Assembly: GCA_024516155.1 (NCBI GenBank)
Contig: JAJJXM010000074.1
Span: forward strand, 186,001-250,000
From: Pyronema omphalodes
Lineage: Eukaryota > Ascomycota > Pezizomycetes > Pezizales > Pyronemataceae
Direction of reading: 5' to 3'
Length of the DNA: 64,000 bases
A program made the translations under genes and the position numbers. The notes under the pieces are model-generated. The model was not told the origin of the DNA and searched no databases. It worked only from the letters and a program-made list of their open reading frames with translations. Positions 47,007-56,947 of this stretch are shown here, in pieces (position 1 is the first letter of the stretch; the number at the start of each line of letters is the position of its first letter).

Positions 47007-47607
47007 CAGCGTTCCCCGTGGCCCATCCCGTCCAGTCCTAGCTGTGGACCAGTCTGGACCGCATATAACAGTCCGGTCCAGTGCTCGGACCAGGACTGAT
47101 AGTCTTTTCTGCAGCCATAGGTGACCGCGGATGACTATGTGGTCACCGACCATCACTCGAAGGTGACCAGGTGACTGAAGGTCATGTGAAGAAATTTTCG
47201 ATGCTAGGAAGGGTGTATTCAAGACGGGGCGGCATTGGAGATATTTTAAACCTCCGGAGTGAGCCACATATCCGGAGCCATCAATCCTGAAAGACCGACA
47301 GGCGATAACGAAATCAAAAACTCAGCACTGGTCGAGGTGATGGCTTCTCCCTTTGGCAGTGCGGCAAGCGGACACTCTGAGGTTGAGCGAGTTGCATCAG
47401 GAGCGGGTACCGCTAATTACCGGCTTGTGTGGCTTAGCGAGAAACCCGTGCACGGTTCCGCCGTCACCTACGGTCCCAACTGGTCTTTTTGTTCCGAAGA
47501 CTGGACTGGACCACATACCAGCAGTCCATGCCAGCTCTAGAATGGACGGCGCCATCACGTGTGGTCCAGTCCGGTTCGCAGTTTTGGACGGATCGTGGGC
47601 AACTCTG
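47007..47607. mobile_element. hAT-like MITE copy A, 601 bp
   Basis: Ends are inverted: CAGCGTTCCCCGTGGCCC at the left, and CAGAGTTGCCCACGATCC read inward from the right, followed in both by CGTCCA. Flanking octamers ATCATAGT (46999-47006) and ATTATGGT (47608-47615) match at six of eight bases, both differences being transitions, so a mutated 8-bp target duplication is likely. Interior is rich in GGTCCAGTCC/GGACTGGACC blocks in both orientations. No transposase. It appears to have landed inside a diverged copy of the 275-bp repeat. Confidence 0.8.
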
Positions 47608-47785
47608 ATTATGGTTAGTGGTCGGCGTTGACACATCCCATGCATTTATGTCTTAAGATTGTCAGAGCGGTAAAGGGAGTAGCATCAATGGTATACAAGC
47701 GTAAGCTGTGTGTTTCGTAATGTGGTTGGTTCCAGTTGTAAATAATACAGTAAGAAACTTTAACCTTGAATCATGTTCCTCAACA

Positions 47786-48600
47786 TGAATGACCATCGGG
47801 AGGGGCAACAATATTCGTAGCTACATCTTCAAGCGAAGTATCAAAGTCGTATTGTATTATGGGCCCAGGTTTACTGCCACCGTCAAATCAGGGAGACTCT
47901 TTGCTAACTTTTCCACCGCCTGCCTCCATATCGGCATCGTCAGAGCAGTGACCCGTCATGTTCGGTGGCTGATCTTCCCAAGCGCCATGTTGAGACGTTT
48001 TGACATTGCTCTGATTGTAGAGTACAATATGAATGGGATTGTCTCATAAACATGAATGAATAATCGTCGAGAGGGTATACCATTCCTCAGTGCTACTAGC
48101 TACTCGAGCGAAGTATCAAAGTCGTATCGTATTATGGGCCCAGGTTGATTGCCACCGTCGAATCAGGGAGACTCTTTGCTAACTTTTCCACCGCCTGCCT
48201 CCATATCGGCATCGTCAGAGCAGTGACCCGTCATGTTCGGTGGCTGATCTTCCCAAGCGCCATGTTGAGACGTTTTGACATTGCTCTGATTGTAGAGTAC
48301 AATATGAATGGGATTGTCTCATAAACATGAATGAATAATCGTCGAGAGGGTATACCATTCCTCAGTGCTACTAGCTACTCGAGCGAAGTATCAAAGTCGT
48401 ATCGTATTATGGGCCCAGGTTGATTGCCACCGTCGAATCAGGGAGACTCTTTGCTAACTTTTCCACCGCCTGCCTCCATATCGGCATCGTCAGAGCAGTG
48501 ACCCGTCATGTTCGGTGGCTGATCTTCCCAAGCGCCATGTTGAGACGTTTTGACATTGCTCTGATTGTAGAGTACAATATGAGTGTGGTTACCTCCATGT
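47786..48600. repeat. 275-bp tandem repeat, three copies
   Basis: The phrase GCCACCGTC(A/G)AATCAGGG recurs at 47876, 48151 and 48426, exactly 275 bases apart. Copies 2 and 3 are almost identical; copy 1 differs more at its left end. Each unit contains an identical short frame (ANFSTACLHIGIVRAVTRH), which is a product of the repeat and not of selection that I can show. A fourth, diverged copy seems to be split by the MITE at 47007-47607 (GGCATCGTCAGAGCAGTAACC on its left flank). Confidence 0.92.
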
Positions 48601-48639
48601 GTTTTGCAAAGCCTCGGGCTGTCTGTAGGGATTGTTAGT

Positions 48640-50239
48640 ATCGCAATTTCAAATTGTAGAGAGGGGTTGAAAACTATCAAGTAGTGTATCATGGAAGAAT
48701 GAACGCCAATGATTAGACACAACCGTCAGATGCCAATAGTGGAGGAAAGGTGGAGTTTTGTACATCCAAGGGTGCACAGAGATATTCTTCTGACAGCCTA
48801 GTTGAGGGTGTAGTTGTACGTATGGCCCGGCGCTCCGGCTAGGTTTTCTCAACGAGCAAGGGTCTACAATGCCCGTCTCTTGGCGCATCGTGTTTCTAAA
48901 TGCCTGACCGGTCTACAGTGCCCGCAATCGCTGCACAAAAAATGACTAAAGGCATATCTGTGGCGAAGAATGCTCATCACCAAGGCCTCTGTGCGCACGT
49001 CTCCCGACCAGCACGTTTACCTCCATATTGACAGCCACTTTGTCCTCCGCCCCTCTTTAAACCCTATGGTACATGTCTGCCATACAAATTGCATATGTTA
49101 TAACCATGCCCCACCAAAATCTTTATGCACCGGGCAGGTTATTCAAGGTTTAATCCATCACAGTTATAAAGCCAGAAGATATAACGGCCTGTTGCATAAA
49201 AACTCTCGGCATTCGGCAAATGGTCCCATCCATTGTAAATGATGTTAATTTAAACCGACCATACAAGGAGGCTTCGGTGAATTCTACATTGCATTCCATC
49301 AAATGGACGGAATGTCGCCCTGAGACAAAAACAAAAAAAAAAATGGCCATGGGTTATCATATTAATTTTGCAATTTGAACGTGACATGAAATAAAACAAA
49401 TCCTCATGATAATCATTTGCCTGCTCACCAAGCCGCACCTGTATTACTTAACAAATATCGGTGCTCATTGCAAACAAAAAAGCCCACAAATTCTTGTATA
49501 GAAGTATATCGATTTTTTTCCGTGAGTCATTCAGAACCACCTCATAGAAAACTTTTACTTCCTCCGGCATTTCCCCTTTTATTTCGTCCGACATACAGCA
49601 TTATCAGCTATGCAGGGTAAGAGTATAGGGAATGTGATCGCAACAGCTAGTTATCTCCCTGGGTAGGTGAGCGCAGGGGAGCAGTGTAGGACTGGAATTG
49701 ATGGAGATTAGCTTGTATGGAAAATCTGAGGTTGGCAAGGAAGGAGAACCGGGAATTCCATTCCGGTGGAGTCCAGGAAGACGGAGTGGGGGGACACTAT
49801 GGTATACTAGCTTGCATTTTAGCGCCTTTTCGACCTTGAAAATGTCCAGCCTAGTCCAGATTTTTCGCTGAAGACAGGCTTTCAGATTCTCAACAGGCTC
49901 CCTATATCTTCAGCATTCGCTCAATTCCTCACGAATTCCCATCCTGAGTTCGCAGATGCGAACCCGCCATCTATTGAAAATACACAACCATTGCAGATTT
50001 CTATCGTTGAAGCTGTGAAAGACTGATCAATGAGGTTTGTAAGGCGAAATATTGACAGAGAGAACAGAACAATGCTGATTGATATAGGCTGTTCCGAAAG
50101 GCTTCGGATCCTGCTGACTTAGTGAGTTCTCATTCCTGTTCGACTTACCTCACAGAAATTGATGAAATTCCTTATTATCAATGATCCTCGTCTGTAAATC
50201 AAACTACAGTTATTTTGCCAGTTTATCTTGGAGTATAAA
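48640..50239. other. Intergenic
   Basis: No gene or repeat family recognised apart from edges of neighbours. Confidence 0.4.
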
Positions 50240-51962
50240 CCCTATGGTACAAGAAAACGAGTGAGAGTGGTTTAGTTCAAACACCTTCGTGGTTTAGCTA
50301 AACACCGAAAGTGTTTAGTTAAACACCCTAAACACCAAAGTTGTTTAGTCTGATTTAAGGTGTTTAGCTAAACCACCCATCGTTGTTTAAAGGTGTTTAG
50401 TTAAACACCCCTAAACACCGAAGTTGTTTAGTGTGATTTACGGTGTTTAGCTAAACCACCCAGCGTTGTTTAGTTAAACAACTACCTTGATTTTTTTTTT
50501 CGAGGGGTTTATTTAAACACCCTAGGGGTGTTTAAATAAACACCTTCTTTTTCGCTTATTCTTCGGTGTTTATTTAAACATCCTAGGGGTGTTTAAGGAT
50601 GTTTAAATAAACACCTTCTTTTGTGCTTATTTTTCGGTGTTTAGATAAACACCCTAGGGGTGTTTAAGGATGTTTAAATAAACACCTTCTTTTTTACATA
50701 TTCTTTGGGGTTTATTTAAACACCCTAGGGGTGTTTAAATAAATACCTTCTTCTTCGCCTATTCTTCGGGGTTTATTTGAACTATCCTCTGACGTTTAAA
50801 TAAACATCTACAGTCCACTTCCTAGGGATGGCGTTTCCATGGTTCATATAAACCACCCTGCAGTGTTCTACTGAACATTCAGTTTTAACCTGTAGAGCTG
50901 TGTTCTGTTTTTGTTTGTTGATGGAAGTGGATATTGCCTTAGTGCGCATCCCTTCCTTATGTTCTGTTCGTTCTGCCGTTGTTGTTCCTCGTTCTTCATC
51001 CATTTCATTCACTTGTTTCTCCACCTCCATCTTTCCGTCTTGTTTGACTGTAAGTTTTTCCTCATGTCAAATGTTTGTCCCTCTACAGAATTTGCTAGTT
51101 CATACACCATACGCCACCGGAGGGACAAAAGGGAGAGAGGGGTGGGGGGGGATATGAACTTCTAGATACTCGCTGAGTCAAGTACTGCAAACCAACCCCA
51201 CAAATATCTACAATGCTAACCACACAAACAGGATGCTCAGAAAACCTAAGTCTATTTATTGAAGCGATCCATGATTCCAGCATATGTAAGGGTCAATTAA
51301 AACAGGCACAAAGCGAATGGTACAACACAGAGAGGAGGAGCAGGAGTAGGAGGGGTGAGGAGGGAGGTGGGAGGTTCCTGTATGTATAGATAGAGGACCT
51401 GGCAATAGCTAGAGACATGTTATATAATGAGCGAGTGGTTTAGTAATTAATTTAAAACATTTGAAAAATATCTGAGGTGCTTGATCAAACCACTATTGTG
51501 CAAGGTGTTTAAATCGGTGTTTAAAGGTGTTTAGTAGGTGTTTAGATCGGTGTTTAAAGGTGTTTAAAGGTGTTTAAATCGGTGTTTAAATCGTTGTTTA
51601 AAGGTGTTTAGTAGGTGTTTAAAGGTGTTTAGTAGGTGTTTAAAGAGGTGTTTAGTAGGTGTTTAAAGGTGTTTAGTAGGTGTTTAAAGAGGTGTTTAGT
51701 AGGTGTTTAAAGGTGTTTAGTAGGTGTTTAAAGAGGTGTTTAGTAGGTGTTTAAAGGTGTTTAGTAGGTGTTTAAAGAGGTGTTTAGTAGGTGTTTAAAG
51801 GTGTTTAGTAGGTGTTTAAAGAGGTGTTTAGTAGGTGTTTAAAGGTGTTTAGTAGGTGTTTAAAGAGGTGTTTAGTAAATGAATTTTGCGGGTGTTTGAA
51901 TTAAACACCTTTTGTGGTTTAAAGTGTGGTTTGATTAAACACCTTTTTTTTGTACCACAGGG
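50240..51962. mobile_element. Inverted-repeat element packed with GTGTTTA motifs
   Basis: Outer ends CCCTATGGTACAAGAAAA and, inverted, CCCTGTGGTACAAAAAAAA form a short terminal inverted repeat. Just inside, both sides carry dozens of GTGTTTA/TAAACAC motifs. On the left (50270-50810) they are paired as short palindromes such as GTGTTTAAATAAACACC; on the right (51500-51880) they are all in one direction. The central ~600 bp (50870-51460) is unique, without transposase. Target duplication not determined. The architecture suggests a non-autonomous DNA transposon with amplified subterminal binding sites, but the superfamily is unknown. Confidence 0.6.
51500..51882. repeat. Higher-order GGTGTTTA array
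   Basis: Units of 10-12 bp (GGTGTTTAGTA, GGTGTTTAAA, GGTGTTTAGTA, GGTGTTTAAAGA) are arranged in a repeating ~44-bp block, about six times. It thus has two levels of periodicity. Confidence 0.92.
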
Positions 51963-52745
51963 TAAACATTAACACCACTCAATAAACTTGCTAGATTATT
52001 TTGCAGTGTATGGGGGTATTACAGAATGCAAGGTGTGGAGTAAATAGTCGCGTAAACAATAGAAGAAGAGATTGTAGACAACAACAAAAGAAATCGTAAA
52101 CAATGACAAAACAAATCGTAAATGACCTGTAAATAGGAGTTGTAAACAATGAAAAAACAAATTGTAAATGACTTGTGAATGGCAGTTATAAATAATGAAT
52201 AAACAAATTGTAAATGACGTTTAAGTGGGGTTGTAAATAATAAATAAACAAATTGTAAATGACGTTTAAGTGGGGTTGTAAATAATAAATAAACAAATTG
52301 TAAGTGGGGTTGTAAATAATACATAAACAAATTGTAAGTGGGGTTGTAAATAATACATAAACAAATTGTAAGTGAGGTTGTAAATAATAAATAAACAAAT
52401 TGTAAGTGGGGTTGTAAATAAAATGTAAACGAGGATTAAATAGGTTGTAAGAAATACCCAATAAGATTGTAAACAGGTAATAAACCTAGATTATGATTTG
52501 GTGGGGAAATTTCGAGATTTATACATGATTTATGCACCAATTTTATAACCATTTCATGAACCATAGGGAAAGCAAACCGCGAGGCCGACCAGAAAGGGTA
52601 CAGAGAACGATGAAGGGGGGGGGGGGGGGGGGGGCAGCATACCCGCTGGGTCAAGTTTATGGGCACACTGGAATGACTCTGTTGGGTATAACGCGTGGTG
52701 TTCTTGCTTCAGAAGCGACGGCCACCATGTGCGCAAGGTTCGGTT

Positions 52746-52787
<42 letters not shown>

Positions 52788-53770
52788 TTAAAAAAAAGTT
52801 AGAGCCGAAATTTCAAATTTCTTAACTGATCACGTTGCAATTATTGGCATCGAGATTTTACATTTAATCGCCTCTTCATTCGCGTGTGTTCTCCTTACGC
52901 GCGTGCTTCCCATCCTCGCGTACTTCCACGGGGGTTGCCGTTGTACTTTTTTTGTGTTTTTTTTTAGGCTGTAAAATTTTGAATTTTACATTTAATTACA
53001 CTGTGATTAATTCAAATATCGAGATTTTCCGTCCCCACTCTTGTGTGTTATTCATTCGCGCGTCAGCCTCTTCTCTTGCTACAAGTGGGCCGGAGTCAAC
53101 TTTTCTTGTGCAGGGGTAACGGGCATTGTAGACCTTCGCTCGATAGATATAGCTTGTTTGGATTACCCAGGGGGTAGAGAGAGATAACAAAGAATTTTTT
53201 TTGGTGTTGGACGTTAGCGGTTGAGGATATGGAGATGATTATTCGGGATACCTTGGATTCACAAACTCGAGTGTATATATAGTGAAGCAGAGATTATAGT
53301 TATGTGATTGAAACCACGCTGGGGCTGATGGTATATATATAAACGAGAGTAAACTGTAAAAATTTGGGGTATGTAAATATAAGTGTAGGAATATTTCCGA
53401 GTGATTTATAAGGCACACGCGTAAGTTGTAACATTTTACGATCCACATGGCCATCATTATCAGTGTGTAAATAAAATGCTTGGCACAACCTTTTCCCAGA
53501 TTCCGGAAAATTTTGCACGCATGAATCAGATAATGATACAGTACAAGGAGGCAGTTCGGCGGATATATCAAAAGCTGGTCAATACCTGCATTTTGCAGTT
53601 TTGAAGTAAGCAACGCAGAGTTCATATAAAGCAGCAATACAGACAATAAGGAAGCCTTGGTACGAGAAGCATGGGAAACAGAAACTTTAATATTACAGTC
53701 ATACTCATGCACTCGTACCCGTTGATATAGGCCGCGGTGGAGTTGAAGTGGGTGTTGATGGTTGGGGGGC
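51963..53770. other. Intergenic with minisatellite and homopolymers
   Basis: Contains the minisatellite at 52190-52430, a G-tract at about 52614-52634, an A-tract at about 52750-52783, and otherwise AT-rich sequence. Long minus-strand frames (for example 52186-52461) are translations of the minisatellite. The frame at 53239-53712 is AT-rich and shows no domain. Confidence 0.5.
52190..52430. repeat. 34/46-bp minisatellite
   Basis: Direct copies of a unit containing AAATAAACAAATTGTAA, GTGGGGTTGTAAATAAT. The first copies include an extra 12-bp ATGACGTTTA insert (about 46 bp), later ones lack it (about 34 bp). Weaker copies extend left to about 52090. Confidence 0.9.
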
Positions 53771-54105
53771 GGTCCCAGTAGTGTAGTGGTATAACGCCCT
53801 GCAACTGCGCAAATACAATGGGCTTGGATCCTGTGTCGCTTCCACAGGTATTGCTTGGTTACCGGTGTTTGTCCTCAGGGAGGTTTACCCGGTGCTCAGG
53901 ATAAGTAGTCACGCTTGCCTGATTTATGCCTCCTTAGGTGCAGACAAGTGTTGGTGAAATGGTTGGGTAAATGGGTGTAGGAGATTAGGGTCCCTCATGA
54001 GGAGACTTCGGTCTCGAGGACAGGAAAAATGGCTGTACATATTGCTTTTACCCGCATAGGGCTTAAGGGCCTCGATAGGACGTATGATTGAAATAAATGA
54101 ATAAG
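53771..54105 (+). mobile_element. Candidate tRNA-derived SINE
   Basis: The first ~70 bases look like a tRNA gene: GGTCCCAGTAGTGTAGTGG fits the pol III A box (TAGTGTAGTGG) and GGCTTGGATCC fits a B box at 8 of 11 positions, about 40 bases downstream. A ~200-bp unrelated body follows, then a 3' part shared with 13597-13722, and an A/T-rich tail (GAAATAAATGAATAAG). Length ~335 bp, no ORF. Target duplications not identified. The head lacks convincing acceptor-stem pairing, so it is not a functional tRNA. Confidence 0.55.
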
Positions 54106-54773
54106 TGGGTGGTGATGGGTAAAATGGCGGCAGGTGCACAAATTCTGGAGGAGGGTGTCTGAAGCTTGGTATAAAAAGTTCTCCATCACTATTTCCATGC
54201 GGCGGTAACCTCTGTGTATTGGAACTTTTCAGCGGTCCTGACTGTTTTGTATGGGAAATAACGGTATTTTGTGCTGTAACAATATAGTGCGAAAAACTTG
54301 CAGGGTATCGTTATTAAAAGGTGAAGCGGAAGGTGTTTTTGGCGCTACGAGGGGTACTCCTGACGCTAAACAGAGTGTAGAGGTTGATGAGCGTACTTCC
54401 GCCCTCAGCGCTCTGTGTCTCAAGCCATCACTAGCGTCACGCTAGCATTCATACAATTATTTCCTGTGAATACCATTACATTTGCCAGTCCGGACCCTAT
54501 TGTTATAGACAGGTTTTATTGTAGTGAAATTGGGCTTCTATCTGTGTACGCAAGATGGTGTGACACTGGACGTCCGACTGCAGCCTGTGCATTAAGTTTG
54601 CAGCGGGTCAGTCAAATATCTTAAAGATGCGCTGGATAGTAGAGACATTCTGCAGTGGGACATCCGACTGATGTATAATTTTCTGTTGATATGGAAGGGT
54701 TTCATTGCAAATCGAAAGTGATGGCCGTATGATTAACATTTGCGGTGGAACCGAGCTGTCACAAAATATCACT
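54106..54773. other. Intergenic
   Basis: No gene; short plus-strand frames at 54251 and 54415 are unsupported. Confidence 0.4.
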
Positions 54774-54781
54774 CATTTCGG

Positions 54782-55363
54782 CAGAGCTCTCCACGGTCCG
54801 TCCGGTCCAGTTCTGGCTACAAGCCAAACTGGACTACATACCACAGTCTGGTCCGGTTCTTGGACTGGGACTGGCAGTCTTTTTTACATGGTGGACTGGA
54901 CCGCCTGTGGGTGACTGTAATGACCATGGGGTCACGCAAAATCACTTGCAGGTGACGGAAAATTGTGAGCTGTTGAGTTCCATCAGTCTCAAAGAAAATA
55001 AAATAGAAATGGGGTGCGCGGGGGCGATATACTCACTGGTGGACGCAAACACGCGTCAAGAAAGATCTTTTGCAGTGGACGATGCTATATAGCTCCAACC
55101 TTGTTGCGCGGCAAGCGGCCTTTCTGGGGCCCAGCTTGTTTTGTCAGCGGCGGTTGCTACTCCCCACCCACTAGTGCTTAGAGATTGGCGAGAAACCCGC
55201 AGTCCCGCAGTCCCGCAGTCACCTGCAGTCCGGTGCAGTCTTATTTTTCTTGAGACTGGGACCGGACCACATGGTTACGGTCCTTGAGAATTTCAGACTG
55301 GACTGGACTACATCATGTAGTCCGGTCCAGTCCACAGTCACGGACGAACCATGGGGAGTTTCG
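54782..55363. mobile_element. hAT-like MITE copy B, 582 bp
   Basis: Left end CAGAGCTCTCCACGGTCCGTCC; right end, inverted, CGAAACTCCCCATGGTTCGTCC. A perfect 8-bp target duplication CATTTCGG flanks it (54774-54781 and 55364-55371). Termini and internal GGTCCAGTCC/GGACTGGAC blocks show it belongs with copy A at 47007-47607. The right terminus has drifted from CAG. No transposase. Confidence 0.85.
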
Positions 55364-55663
55364 CATTTCGGCTTTGCAATGCGCATTATGTGGTTTAGAT
55401 AATATGAAACAGATGTATAAGTAATCTACAAGAATAAATGCCGTGATATATACAATAACTAATGATACTCCAACACCTAACGCCAATACCCAGATGCCCT
55501 TATTATCTTTGTTATTTCCTTGTTCGGTTTACCCACTTGCCCACCCACTCAAACCCATCACCTGCTCCTCCAAAACTCCCGTTCACTCACGCCCCCCCGC
55601 GCGCTCACAAGTTTAAATTAAAGTATCCCCGATCTAGGAAAACGAAATATGCCGCAGTTTATG

Positions 55664-56947
55664 TCAAACATGATCTGTAATATCCATTTCACTTGACCCC
55701 GTTGTTCCTGTCGTCTGCATAGTTTCCAGCGAATGCACACCCTGAACCGTAACAAAATGCCAATCACTAGGCGGAGTACTAGTTCCCTGCCTCGAGCTCC
55801 TAGCACTCCATGCCTTTCGAATTGGATTTAAACTTGGAATACTACTAGCCACTATGCCCACAGCAAGTTCAACTCTGCATAATATTAGCAAAATTCATCA
55901 ACCATCATTCTCATCATCATCATCATCATAATCATTATTAAAAAAAAAAAAACGTTCACTGCGGCGTTGAGAAAAAATTGAATAGAAGGGTAATACTAAC
56001 ACTGTCCAAACACACATCCTAACAGCATCCCAACTAACCGTCTGCCATCTAAACCCCCAATTCCCCTCCGGCACCCTCATCGCCGCTGCAAAACAAGCCA
56101 ACAACCCAATCCCCAACAAACCGCTCAGCTGAAACTTCTGTCTTAAACTCAAACATTTCATCCTAGCCACCATCACCACGGGTACCAACCAAGCCATAAC
56201 GTCCAATACCATATTTATCATCGGTACCAATAAAAACGGCGTAGAATCCCTAGACCAACATTTCGTTCCTGGTGGTCTTGCGTACGGTACAATCCAGAAT
56301 GATGATATGGGTGTGCAACGGAATAGGATTATGCATTCGGATACTATTACTCCGGTTATGTTTAGGAAGATGAAGAAATGCGTGGCGTAGAAAACAAATT
56401 GATGGGGTGAGAGACGTCGCATGAACTGATGGATTGAGATACGGATTAACGCCGCCGAAGGGGGGTAGATTAATCGAACTCCGACTCCGATGGGCCACAG
56501 ACGAGAGAGCTTGGTATGCGAGACTGAGGGAAGTCCGAACCCGAGAGTGGTCATGTAGGTGTGCGTTATTACTATTGCTATTAGACCAATCTGGTGATAT
56601 GTTAGTTGAATATTGAAATGGTTTTATTAACTAATGGAAGAAGGAGACAGGGTTGAAGGGAGGAGGGGTAGAAAAATATAGACGTTGATGGTAATACATA
56701 AGCTAAAAACAAAACAAGCTTTGATAGGCTTAGTGGAAGTGTGGTAAGGGAAAAAAAAAAGAGAAAAGTGATATCAAACTTTTATTAAACATGAACTTAC
56801 CAAAGCGAAGAAGATTGTCCAGTCCTCAGCACCAAGACCGAATGCAATTCGAGTTCGAGAATAAAATCGACAGCAGATGATAAGAATTGTCACTGTTAGT
56901 AAAGTATATTCTATGCTGAGCATGAAGGCGATTCGTGAGTGTCCCAT
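55664..56947 (-). CDS. SAT4/Pth11-like rhodopsin-fold integral membrane protein
   Basis: Three exons (56947-56801, 56590-56001, 55874-55664) encode 315 residues with matching phases. The second intron needs the GTTAGT donor at 56000, giving the family-typical VWTVVELAVGIVASSIPSL join; reading through would end in an Asp/Asn run. Family marks of the fungal 'rhodopsin domain' group (PF20684) are seen: RFYSRTRIAFGLGAEDW after the first helix, a long loop with paired Cys (CTPISSFW, TKCWSRDS), six or seven hydrophobic segments, and a Ser/Thr-rich cytosolic tail. Relatives such as Pth11 act as membrane sensors, but most have no known ligand. The N terminus is short (first helix at residue ~10), so the true start could be further upstream. 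No neighbour suggests its role. Confidence 0.82.

Noticed and set aside
47789..48638. Repeated small gene (ANFSTACLHIGIVRAV...)
   Set aside because: The frame recurs only because the 275-bp unit is tandemly repeated; no start context, domain or splice logic supports it.
50270..51880. Internal telomeric repeats
   Set aside because: The motif GTGTTTA differs from TTAGGG and occurs in both orientations with mixed spacing.
51500..51882. CRISPR array
   Set aside because: Units are contiguous and almost the same, with no unique spacers; the genome is eukaryotic; it is a minisatellite.
53771..53845. Functional tRNA gene
   Set aside because: A and B boxes are recognisable, but I cannot pair a proper acceptor stem or anticodon arm, and the 3' part of the larger unit recurs elsewhere; a SINE head fits better.
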